The notes below the pieces were generated by a model. It saw only the letters and a list, made by a program, of their open reading frames with translations. It ran no database searches and was not told the origin of the DNA. From the NCBI RefSeq assembly GCF_008107635.1, contig NZ_SDGZ01000008.1:1-64000 (forward strand): 64,000 nt of DNA, read 5' to 3'. The stretch comes from Weissella muntiaci. Lineage in GTDB: Bacteria > Bacillota > Bacilli > Lactobacillales > Lactobacillaceae. Below, in pieces: positions 17,456 to 25,210 of this stretch; the first letter of the stretch is position 1; every line of letters starts with the position of its first letter. A program made the translations under genes and the position numbers.

Positions 17456-17707
17456 ATGAATACCAAGCAAAAGTTAAATATCACTCATAAACTTGAATTG
17501 ATAAATTACAGTATTAAAGCAATAGGTTTGAGAATTGTTCAGTATAAGGAGATAACTTCTACAGAAAGACAAGTCGATAAAGCGGCAAATTTCTATGTAT
17601 GTCGAGACCGAGAAAAAGAAACGGATAAAGTAATTTATTCGACAAACTACTTTTGGGATCTTAAAAATTATCTTCGTTATCATGGCGTTGACGTATCTAT
17701 GCTTTAA
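17456..17707 (+). CDS. Hypothetical 83-residue protein
   Basis: CAGGAGAAAAGATT precedes ATG 17456. Small, basic and soluble (LNITHKLELINYSIKAIGLRI; YVCRDREKETDK). No family recognised. It is followed by a structured 80-base gap before the methyltransferase gene. Confidence 0.65.
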   Translation: MNTKQKLNITHKLELINYSIKAIGLRIVQYKEITSTERQVDKAANFYVCRDREKETDKVIYSTNYFWDLKNYLRYHGVDVSML

Positions 17708-17734
17708 AAATTTATGAAGTGGAATTTAAATACG

Positions 17735-17779
17735 CAGTCAGGCGATTACAGACTGATGAACGGGTTGGGAGCACCCAAT
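17735..17779 (+). other. Two small hairpins upstream of the methyltransferase ribosome site
   Basis: cagtc/gactg (17735-17755) and ttggg/cccaa around AGCA (17765-17778). The second ends at the ribosome binding site TAGGAG. Could modulate translation of the methyltransferase or mark an mRNA processing point. Confidence 0.35.
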
Positions 17780-17790
17780 AGGAGAAAATT

Positions 17791-18780
17791 ATGACTAACA
17801 AAACAATTGTCACAAAATTAATTGCAGTATTTGTTGATTCTCAATTCACTTTGAAACAAGCATATACAGCCAATAATGACAGTAATGAGACTAGTGTAAG
17901 AGCTCGTATATATGAAAATTTGGGTACAACCTTTGAACGCATTGAGCGAGGAGTATACGCAGTGTCTGATGATGCAGCAAAAATCTTCTTATTAGAAGGG
18001 GATGGCCGTGATCTTTCATTTATAGACGATAATTCTATTGACTTGATTTTGACTGATCATCCATATTCTTTTGACAAGAAATCGTTAAAAGGTGGAAATC
18101 GGAACTTTGCAGATTACGAAGGGTTTCAATATACAATGCAAGACTTTGTTGAAAAGTACAGGGTTTTGAAACCAGGTCATTTCTTGGTTGAATTTTTGCC
18201 TGAATTCAATGCAGAAAATTTTGACTATGTAACTAAAGTTATCAAATTTGCAACTCAGGTTGGCTTTCAGATATACACTGAGGTTGATTGGAAGAAAGGC
18301 AATTTTGTTTCTAATACAGGTCGGAAAGCAAAGAATAAAGAGCAAATTTGGATGTTCTCCAAAGGCAAGGCTGTATCTATGAGGGCTGACAAAAAGAAGG
18401 ACTTGGCAGAACCTGGTAAAAGACATTATATGTCTGGTACTTCGGGTATGTTGCCTACAGCTTTTGATGTTCAGCCTCCAGGTCGCCTAGAAAGAATACA
18501 TCAGAGTGAGAAACCAGTTGAATTAATTTCGGAGATTTTAGCATACGTGCTACCAAAATCGAGGTTTGATATGCCTGTAGTATTGGATCAGTTTGCTGGT
18601 TCAGGCAGCACCGGTATTTCAGCTGCATTAAGTGGCTATCTTGCTATCATGATTGAAAAATCGCACGAGTATTGTGAGAAAATCATAAACCGTTTTGAAT
18701 CGCAAAATATCGAGATATTTAGTGTTTTAAAAAGTAAGGTTGTGAATGAGTTTTATGATGATGAAATTTATTTGTTTTAG
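17791..18780 (+). CDS. Beta-class DNA methyltransferase with DHPY motif
   Basis: 329 residues; TAGGAG before ATG 17791. The catalytic motif IV region ILTDHPYSFDKKS is at about residues 84-96. The AdoMet-binding motif I VLDQFAGSGSTGISAAL lies near 263-279, followed by IEKSHEYCEKI. Motif IV before motif I defines the beta order used by many N6-adenine and N4-cytosine DNA methyltransferases. The usual DPPY or SPPY reads DHPY, an unusual change at the catalytic motif. No restriction endonuclease gene is adjacent, so it is a solitary enzyme, probably protecting the element from host restriction or marking its DNA. Confidence 0.88.
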   Translation: MTNKTIVTKLIAVFVDSQFTLKQAYTANNDSNETSVRARIYENLGTTFERIERGVYAVSDDAAKIFLLEGDGRDLSFIDDNSIDLILTDHPYSFDKKSLKGGNRNFADYEGFQYTMQDFVEKYRVLKPGHFLVEFLPEFNAENFDYVTKVIKFATQVGFQIYTEVDWKKGNFVSNTGRKAKNKEQIWMFSKGKAVSMRADKKKDLAEPGKRHYMSGTSGMLPTAFDVQPPGRLERIHQSEKPVELISEILAYVLPKSRFDMPVVLDQFAGSGSTGISAALSGYLAIMIEKSHEYCEKIINRFESQNIEIFSVLKSKVVNEFYDDEIYLF

Positions 18781-18789
18781 ATGAGTAGC

Positions 18790-18818
18790 GGGCCAACTAA
18801 TTTTAGTTGGTCCTTTTT
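18790..18818 (+). terminator. Terminator-like hairpin fused to a ribosome binding site
   Basis: 10-bp stem gggccaacta/tagttggtcc (one G-U), loop ATTT, then T5 running straight into GGAGG of the next gene (ATG 18829). There is no space for a separate promoter. Confidence 0.85.
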
Positions 18819-18828
18819 GGAGGATATT

Positions 18829-19302
18829 ATGACTTTTAAAGAAGACGAGCAATTTGTATTTTCAGTGTTACACAAGGCTGTAAAAATCAAACAACGAAAG
18901 TTGCGAGAATTTATGAGCCAAGATGTTAGCTCACTAGAAAATAACACATTAGTAGGTGAATTAATTACATTGGCGAAATTGCATAGTCAATTAGATCGCA
19001 TACAGAGTATCCAAGAGTATTATGACGTAATCAATTTTACTTACACTTCGATTAGTGTAGGTAGTTCGAATACCATTAAAGCTATGTTGGATAATTCAGT
19101 ACAAAAATTATTTAATCTTGCAGAAAATGTTGACGATTCATCCTTGGCCAGCGACTTATACATGTCCGCAATCGAAACAACTAATGTGCTGCTTGGAAAC
19201 ATGCTTAGTACAGAAGTTGCTAGGGAGCAATGCAAAGGAAGTGAGCTAAATGCAAAATATAATTTGCCTGCATCAAAGAATAATAGTTACACAACTATCT
19301 AA
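18829..19302 (+). CDS. Hypothetical helical protein
   Basis: 157 residues. ATG 18829 follows TTGGAGG by 5-11 bases; the in-frame ATG at 18781 would put the terminator hairpin inside the coding region and is rejected. The protein looks all-helical (EDEQFVFSVLHKAVKIKQRKL; LITLAKLHSQLDRIQSIQEYY). No recognised family. It lies between two methyltransferases and may be an accessory subunit; that is context only. Confidence 0.7.
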   Translation: MTFKEDEQFVFSVLHKAVKIKQRKLREFMSQDVSSLENNTLVGELITLAKLHSQLDRIQSIQEYYDVINFTYTSISVGSSNTIKAMLDNSVQKLFNLAENVDDSSLASDLYMSAIETTNVLLGNMLSTEVAREQCKGSELNAKYNLPASKNNSYTTI

Positions 19303-19314
19303 AGGAGAATGATT

Positions 19315-20514
19315 ATGAGAATAAACAATGGAAGTGGACGAATCGGAAATCAACTGATGATGGGATATTATGCGACACCAGAATTTGGTGTTGGTGATGT
19401 TCTAGTGAACAAATTGTTGAATTGGGGAGACCCATCTGACGAAAATTTTTACCATAGATTATTTGATCCAACTGCCGGAAAAGGGAAAATATTAGCTTAT
19501 ATCGTTAATAATTCTAAAAATGTGAATGTTGAATTGATGGATACGTTTGGGGTTGAATTAGATGCGTATAGAGCTAGTGAAGCAAAAAGTGTGCTTAACC
19601 ATGTTCTACATTCACCAATTGAAAAAACTCGTTTGTCTCCAGAGATGTTTGACTTTGTTTTTAGTAACCCTCCATATTTAGCAGATGGAGATGGTAATAA
19701 TTTTGAATACACTGTGCTTGATAGAGCTACAAATGTTCTGAAAGCAACTGGTATACACGTATTTATTGATAGATGGGATAGATTTACATTACCAAAGTTT
19801 CAAAACCACTTTTTGAGTTTGTACGAAGATGGCATGCTTATGCGTTTTAATGATGAGCAGTTTGAAGATTTTGAACAGGTTATATTTATTGGTAAAAAGA
19901 GACGTAGTCAAACTGTTATTGACCCAAAATATCAAGACAATGATGTGTTGTTAAGAAAACAATTTTCAAAGCTAAATGAGTTAGGATCTACCCGATTTGG
20001 CGATATCCACCAGATGGTTAAAGAGTATTTACCTACTATTGGTGATATTAACCACGAATGGACAGTTCCCTTTTCAAAACAGGGAAAATATACGTTTTCA
20101 TCAGTTGTCGATTATCCAGAAGATTATCAAGGAGTTGGTAATTCTGCTCCACTACAAAGTTTGTTTGAACGCTTTGTTGAGAGTTCTAAACCATTAGACC
20201 AAAGCAATCCACTTAATAGACCCAAATCATTAATTAATTCGGGGCAAATAGGTGTGATGATAATGTCTGGTTTAGCAAAGGGATCTTTTGGTGAAGGTAG
20301 TACATTTCATTTAGCTCAAGGATCTGAGAGCGTATCGACTAGCACGAGAAGTGAAATTAGTTCAGATAACGAAGGTCGTGTTTCAAGTATCAAAGAAATT
20401 GAAACCACCTCACGTCAGGCGAGCTTCGTAATTGCTACAAAGGCGTTTGGATTTAGAAGGCTTTATAATAAAATGCCGGAACCAGAACGGAATGTTGATG
20501 AAATTGAAGAATGA
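19315..20514 (+). CDS. N6-adenine-type DNA methyltransferase (DUF6094-like)
   Basis: 399 residues. ATG 19315 is 7 bases after AAAGGAG; ATG 19309 is too close. Motif I FDPTAGKGKILAYI (about residues 49-62) precedes motif IV FVFSNPPYLADGDG (about 113-126), the gamma order of type I-like and SNF2-linked adenine methylases. A later segment HVFIDRWDRFTLPKF fits the family's C-terminal part of the Rossmann fold. It is followed, after a hairpin region, by a large SNF2-like helicase. Methylase and helicase neighbours of this kind occur on conjugative elements and phages. Possible roles: protection from host restriction or element DNA remodelling. Confidence 0.82.
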   Translation: MRINNGSGRIGNQLMMGYYATPEFGVGDVLVNKLLNWGDPSDENFYHRLFDPTAGKGKILAYIVNNSKNVNVELMDTFGVELDAYRASEAKSVLNHVLHSPIEKTRLSPEMFDFVFSNPPYLADGDGNNFEYTVLDRATNVLKATGIHVFIDRWDRFTLPKFQNHFLSLYEDGMLMRFNDEQFEDFEQVIFIGKKRRSQTVIDPKYQDNDVLLRKQFSKLNELGSTRFGDIHQMVKEYLPTIGDINHEWTVPFSKQGKYTFSSVVDYPEDYQGVGNSAPLQSLFERFVESSKPLDQSNPLNRPKSLINSGQIGVMIMSGLAKGSFGEGSTFHLAQGSESVSTSTRSEISSDNEGRVSSIKEIETTSRQASFVIATKAFGFRRLYNKMPEPERNVDEIEE

Positions 20515-20555
20515 GAACATTTATGTGTAAAAACTATTAATTAAAGTTTTAGTTT

Positions 20556-20612
20556 AAACCCAATAGGGACAATTATTATCCCTATTGGGTTTAATAATTG
20601 TCCCTTTTTTTT
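20556..20612 (+). promoter_or_regulatory. Overlapping double hairpin (attenuator or pseudoknot) before the helicase gene
   Basis: Hairpin 1: perfect 14-bp arms 20556-20569 and 20579-20592. Hairpin 2: perfect 14-bp arms 20565-20578 and 20592-20605, followed by T7, a terminator. The arms of hairpin 2 start inside and in the loop of hairpin 1, so the two compete or form a pseudoknot. The helicase ribosome site (GAAGGA) follows at once. Confidence 0.75.
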
Positions 20613-20626
20613 GAAAGAAGGACATT

Positions 20627-23600
20627 ATGACTGAAAAGATTACTACTAACAACTTTGTGTTCACAACAAATTGGAATTATACACGCGATTATCATGCTGA
20701 AAATCAGCAGGGTACCGAAGACGATGCAAGTTTTTTGTATTATGAAGGGGCAGATAAGTTAATTAAGGCTCAGATATTGTCTTTGACATTAGATAAACTT
20801 GATTATGAAAAGTTTGCTTTAGTATTTGGTGTATTTGGTGGTTCATCTTCCGAACTGCAAGCTCTAAGAAGTATTTTATCTATGAATACAAAGGTTTATG
20901 CTCAAGGTGCTAATTGGGATGAAGATAGTAATGATTATGACTTAAAGGCGAGAAAATATGATAGAGCGATTGTTTCAAGGCCAGCGAGTGATGCTGGTAA
21001 ACTAGCATTTAATTTTGTTAGAGAAGACAACGGAAGACATATTCTTGTAGCCTATAACACTCAATTAATTGATGAAGGTTATATAACATCTAATGCCGGG
21101 CAACGGTATGGAATTATTGCCAACAAATTAAGAAATGCACCATTTGGAATACCAATTCTCGAAGAGTGGGAAGAACCAATATTTAAGTATTTAGTAGATA
21201 AACACGAATTAATTGAATATGAAAGTTGGATACAAAGGAAAGCAATTGATACACCATTCTATGCCGGGAAATTAGTGATTAGTCCTGATGAAGCAATTCA
21301 ATCTCTGAATGAAATGCTGAATGAAGGTTTAATAAAATTACCTGATAGAGGTGACGGATCCGCGATGTCCGATATTAAGTTGATAGATGAGTACATGGCT
21401 GAACAAGGTCCCGTCTTACTCGATACTGTTCGTAATGAATATCAACCGCTATATCGACCTGGTCAAGATGAAGGATATACTGATGAAATTTCGCAATTGC
21501 AACCAGGCCTGAAACTTTATCCTAAACAAGAAGAAATCGTTAACTCGGTTGTGACGGCATTTAATGCGAAGCAGAAGGCCATTATTGTTCAAGGAGAGAT
21601 GAGTACAGGTAAAACAATTGTTATGAGCGCAATAGCCCAAGTTACAGCTTTATCTAGAGGCCAAAAGGGGTACTTCGCGTTTATTGACTCACCTTCCATT
21701 ATGACTGATAAGTGGGCAAGTGAATTGAAGGTTGTAATTCCAGATGTTGAGTCAATAGTGTTGAAAAATACATTTGACTTAATAAAATTTCATAGACAAT
21801 GGCTTCGTGAAGGAAGTAAAAAACCAGATAGACCAACATTTGTAATATTTTCATTTGAGTTGAGCCGAAATTCTTACTCTATGGCATTTGCTGGAGTTAA
21901 ATCTACGTTGAAAATGGCAGATAAATTTGAAATTGTTGACGGAAAACTTGGCCAGTCAACCGGACTAGTTGGTGAATTAAAGTCTCAGGTGTTTAGATCA
22001 CCTATTACTGGAAAAGTATTAGTGACAGATGTTAAATCTGAGATGGTCACGGATGAGGAAGGTAAGCAGCAGGTTAAAGTAGAGAGCATGGTTCCACTAA
22101 CGTCGGAAGACTTGGAATCAGTAACTTCAAAGAACTATAAAGATCTTGATGGGAATGTCATGTGGACTCCGAAGGTCCCAACGAAATATAAAAGTTTCTC
22201 TGAATTTAATAGTATTTTCCAAGAAAAATATGTTAAGTCGGTTGAAAGTAATAATATTCGTCAGGCTGAATACTTGCTGAACCTTCATAGACAAAGGTCG
22301 GAACAGAACTTTTATAAATCTGGTGACAAATTCGACTTTTCTAATTCAAAGACTGCTTATCGACGTCTTAGCGTTGCATATTATATTTTTAAACAGATGA
22401 AAGACTTTTTCGATTTTGGTATCGTGGACGAAATCCATGAACTAAAAGCTGGGAACTCGTCGCAGGGAGCGGCTTTGGGTCAATTAGCAAAACGTGCAAA
22501 ACATATAATTGGTGGAACTGGAACTCTACTTGGAGGTTTTGCATCAGATGTGTATTACACGTTATGGCGGCTTTTCCCAAATCTTATGTCACAGAATAAT
22601 TATGAATATTCGAATGTAACACAGTGGGAACGTGACTTTGGAAATATTCAAAAGATCGTGTACAAAGATGCGAATGGAAATGAAAGGCATAAATTAACAA
22701 GTCGTGGTAAAACTACTTCCATGAACAGGATAAAAAAATTACCTGGAATTTCGCCAATTGTATTTGGTAAATTTTTGTTACAAAATACGGTTAATATGAG
22801 TTTGAAAGATGTATGGACAGATGCGGTAGAGCACGTTGAAATGCAGCCCATTTATGTACCTTATGGTCATGAACTTGGTGCTGTGATGCAAGAAACTACT
22901 CATCAGTTTGATAATTATCGAAAAGGATTAAATAAATTCTCCGATAATTTCAAATACTCTCAGGCCATGTTGAGGGAAATGGAAGTTTCACTGTCATTTC
23001 CTGATAATCCATTCACTGATAAGCAAGTTCGAATAGACGAAAAAATTGTGTTTGATGCTGAATCAGCTCGTTCTAAGTCTACTCTGCAAGAGGACAAGTT
23101 GTTACCTAAAGAAGAAAAGTTAGTTGCAATTGCTAAACTTGAGAAATCAATGGATAGACCAATGGTCGTTTATATCAAAGACGTGAACAATGGTTTGCCT
23201 GAGCGATTGACAAAAATTCTTTCGGATAGAGACTTCAAGGTTAGTGTACTTAAATCAAATACAACTGCTTTGACGAAACGGAGTCAATGGTTAGAGGACC
23301 AAGTCGTAAAAAAACATGTGGATATAATAATTACTAATTATTCACTAGTTAAGGTTGGTCTTGATTTAATTTCTACACCAACATTATTGTTTTACCAGTT
23401 GGGGTATTCATACTTTGATGTGGCACAAGCTGCAAGGCGGGCTTCAAGAATAGGCCAAAAGAGAAAAACTGAAACATATTATTTGGCATACGAAGGTGAA
23501 AAATCTTATCAGAAAATCTTACTTGCTTTGATTGCTAAAAAACAGCAAGCTACTAACCTAATAAATGGAAACACATCGTCTGATGGTCTATCGGCCATGT

Positions 23601-24010
23601 TAGGTGGGGAAGAAAGCGGTTCATTAGCCGATCAGGTATTAAAAGTCATTCAGGGGAAGGAAAAATTAGATGATAAACTTGGCCAAAAATCTAGTTCCGA
23701 ACTTTGGATACTGGATCATATAGGTAAAGAGGTAGAGCCAGTTGATCATCGACCAAAGTTTACGAAGGCAGAATTAAAAAAGCAAAAAGTTGAAGATACA
23801 AATAGTCTGAATAGACAAAGCGATGTAGATAGACAAACTAACAATGTAACACAGACTTTGCCGAAATCTGCTTCGATAACTAACCAGGTGACTGTTGATG
23901 TTACTGATTTATTTTCATTCACTGAAGATGGTGAAATACAGTATGAGTTTGTTAAAAATGAGAAAAAAGGAATACAGGAGATGGATTTGTTAGCAGGATT
24001 CTTTAATTAA
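20627..24010 (+). CDS. Large SNF2-like superfamily 2 helicase
   Basis: 1127 residues. Walker A is VQGEMSTGKTIVMSAI (about residue 322-337). The Walker B/DEAH box is IVDEIHEL (about 598-605), motif III-like IIGGTGTLLGG follows, and motif VI is AARRASRIGQKRKTETYYL (about 934), the RxxRxGQ form typical of SNF2 and related translocases. The first 300 residues are a non-helicase N-terminal region; the C-terminal 120 are low-complexity and charged. It likely uses ATP to translocate on duplex DNA. Paired with the preceding DUF6094-like methylase, it resembles methylase-helicase modules of mobile elements. Direct defence or anti-defence function is not established. Confidence 0.85.
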   Translation: MTEKITTNNFVFTTNWNYTRDYHAENQQGTEDDASFLYYEGADKLIKAQILSLTLDKLDYEKFALVFGVFGGSSSELQALRSILSMNTKVYAQGANWDEDSNDYDLKARKYDRAIVSRPASDAGKLAFNFVREDNGRHILVAYNTQLIDEGYITSNAGQRYGIIANKLRNAPFGIPILEEWEEPIFKYLVDKHELIEYESWIQRKAIDTPFYAGKLVISPDEAIQSLNEMLNEGLIKLPDRGDGSAMSDIKLIDEYMAEQGPVLLDTVRNEYQPLYRPGQDEGYTDEISQLQPGLKLYPKQEEIVNSVVTAFNAKQKAIIVQGEMSTGKTIVMSAIAQVTALSRGQKGYFAFIDSPSIMTDKWASELKVVIPDVESIVLKNTFDLIKFHRQWLREGSKKPDRPTFVIFSFELSRNSYSMAFAGVKSTLKMADKFEIVDGKLGQSTGLVGELKSQVFRSPITGKVLVTDVKSEMVTDEEGKQQVKVESMVPLTSEDLESVTSKNYKDLDGNVMWTPKVPTKYKSFSEFNSIFQEKYVKSVESNNIRQAEYLLNLHRQRSEQNFYKSGDKFDFSNSKTAYRRLSVAYYIFKQMKDFFDFGIVDEIHELKAGNSSQGAALGQLAKRAKHIIGGTGTLLGGFASDVYYTLWRLFPNLMSQNNYEYSNVTQWERDFGNIQKIVYKDANGNERHKLTSRGKTTSMNRIKKLPGISPIVFGKFLLQNTVNMSLKDVWTDAVEHVEMQPIYVPYGHELGAVMQETTHQFDNYRKGLNKFSDNFKYSQAMLREMEVSLSFPDNPFTDKQVRIDEKIVFDAESARSKSTLQEDKLLPKEEKLVAIAKLEKSMDRPMVVYIKDVNNGLPERLTKILSDRDFKVSVLKSNTTALTKRSQWLEDQVVKKHVDIIITNYSLVKVGLDLISTPTLLFYQLGYSYFDVAQAARRASRIGQKRKTETYYLAYEGEKSYQKILLALIAKKQQATNLINGNTSSDGLSAMLGGEESGSLADQVLKVIQGKEKLDDKLGQKSSSELWILDHIGKEVEPVDHRPKFTKAELKKQKVEDTNSLNRQSDVDRQTNNVTQTLPKSASITNQVTVDVTDLFSFTEDGEIQYEFVKNEKKGIQEMDLLAGFFN

Positions 24011-24027
24011 TAGAATTTGATATTTTC

Positions 24028-24085
24028 GTAGATGATGATTCGTCATCATCTACATACATATAGACCGGCTTGGCTGGTCTTTTTT
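24028..24085 (+). terminator. Hairpin pair ending the helicase operon
   Basis: A perfect 11-bp stem gtagatgatga/tcatcatctac with a TTCG loop (24028-24053) lies just before a terminator stem agaccggc/gctggtct (24062-24080) with T6. The gene block from 9.9 kb ends here. Confidence 0.85.
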
Positions 24086-24091
24086 GTGCAG

Positions 24092-24136
24092 TAAGGTTAT
24101 TAGATGTATATAGAAAGGTTTTTAAAATGTTATAAT
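24092..24136 (+). promoter_or_regulatory. 11-bp-phased AAAGGTT repeat array, site 3, with -10 box
   Basis: Units begin at 24092 (taaggttatta), 24103, 24114 (aaaggttttta) and 24125 (aaatgttataa); TATAAT is at 24131-24136, 17 bases after the start of the 24114 unit. This is the promoter region of the type IV secretion operon. Confidence 0.55.
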
Positions 24137-24167
24137 TTATAGTAAAGAGTTTTTGTAGGAGTATGTA

Positions 24168-25202
24168 ATGGAAGAGAATAGCAATGAAAAGGGCCAAGAA
24201 ATTCAAGACCTTGATGAAAAAGGTGAGAATACTGAGCTAGAAGAACAATTTATCGAACAAATTGAGAAGAAAGAATTAGATGATGAGGAATATTACGATG
24301 ATCTAATGCAAGTAGTTAGGGACGGCGAATATTACTTTAGTGATTTTGTCCCATTTATTGATTTTCTACTTGAGATGGGAATATTGTACATCCGGGACTC
24401 AATGGTTATTTATGAAATTCCTAATGGTTATCGTTTTGAAATTCTATATGAACAATCGACTATGAACCCCTATTTGAAGTCTCCAAAAGAACTTGAACTG
24501 GATCAAGCAATGCGTCAACAATTTTTGTCGACGTTAGATAACAGAAATAGAACTGACTTTTATGTTCAATCAGAGAAGATTGATATGTCCACATACACAA
24601 AGAAGTTGATAAGACAAACTGAGGAACGTTGGTCGAAACCTGACCAAATTGCCCTAAAAGAACGTGCACTAGAAATAATTCAGCACACTAGTGAATATCA
24701 AAGACAAGAGGAACGATTCGAGCCCAGGGCGTATGTTGGTCTGTCCTATAAAGTGTATTTTGAAGAAGTCAATGACTATGAAGAAGACGAGAAACTAGAT
24801 GCAATGATTCAAATCGCATTTATGCACCTAACTAGTAAAGGTGAATATTACAATCAGACTTTATCAACTGTTGGTCGAAGTTTGAAATTTGTTGATACAG
24901 AGGCACTTGTAAATATACTATATAGAACATTTAATCCTGAAATGGCTAATAAATTACCATTACACAAGCTACGCGAAAACTCGAATTTTTCACTCATTCC
25001 CGTTTCTGAACAAACTGAGAAAACACTTGTTTTAGTGAAAGAACTTGGTGAGATATTTAGGAAATCCTTCAAGAGTTCGATCGAGGAATTAAGAAAAACA
25101 AGGAAAACAGATGAGCTAATTGTTGATGAATTCACAGGAAAGACTTTCAACGATGTATTGGCTAATGTATCAGACGATGTATTTAATAACACTAATGGAT
25201 AG
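24168..25202 (+). CDS. Acidic protein preceding VirB4, probable T4SS component
   Basis: 344 residues; TAGGAG precedes ATG 24168. The N-terminal 50 residues are very acidic (EENSNEKGQEIQDLDEKGEN). The rest is soluble, with a segment YVGLSYKVYFEEVNDYEED that recalls the N-terminal halves of VirB4/TraC-family ATPases. No Walker motifs. It lies 8 bases before the VirB4 gene, so the two are surely co-expressed. I infer a cytoplasmic or membrane-associated partner of the secretion ATPase. The family assignment is uncertain. Confidence 0.7.
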   Translation: MEENSNEKGQEIQDLDEKGENTELEEQFIEQIEKKELDDEEYYDDLMQVVRDGEYYFSDFVPFIDFLLEMGILYIRDSMVIYEIPNGYRFEILYEQSTMNPYLKSPKELELDQAMRQQFLSTLDNRNRTDFYVQSEKIDMSTYTKKLIRQTEERWSKPDQIALKERALEIIQHTSEYQRQEERFEPRAYVGLSYKVYFEEVNDYEEDEKLDAMIQIAFMHLTSKGEYYNQTLSTVGRSLKFVDTEALVNILYRTFNPEMANKLPLHKLRENSNFSLIPVSEQTEKTLVLVKELGEIFRKSFKSSIEELRKTRKTDELIVDEFTGKTFNDVLANVSDDVFNNTNG

Positions 25203-25210
25203 GCGGAAAG

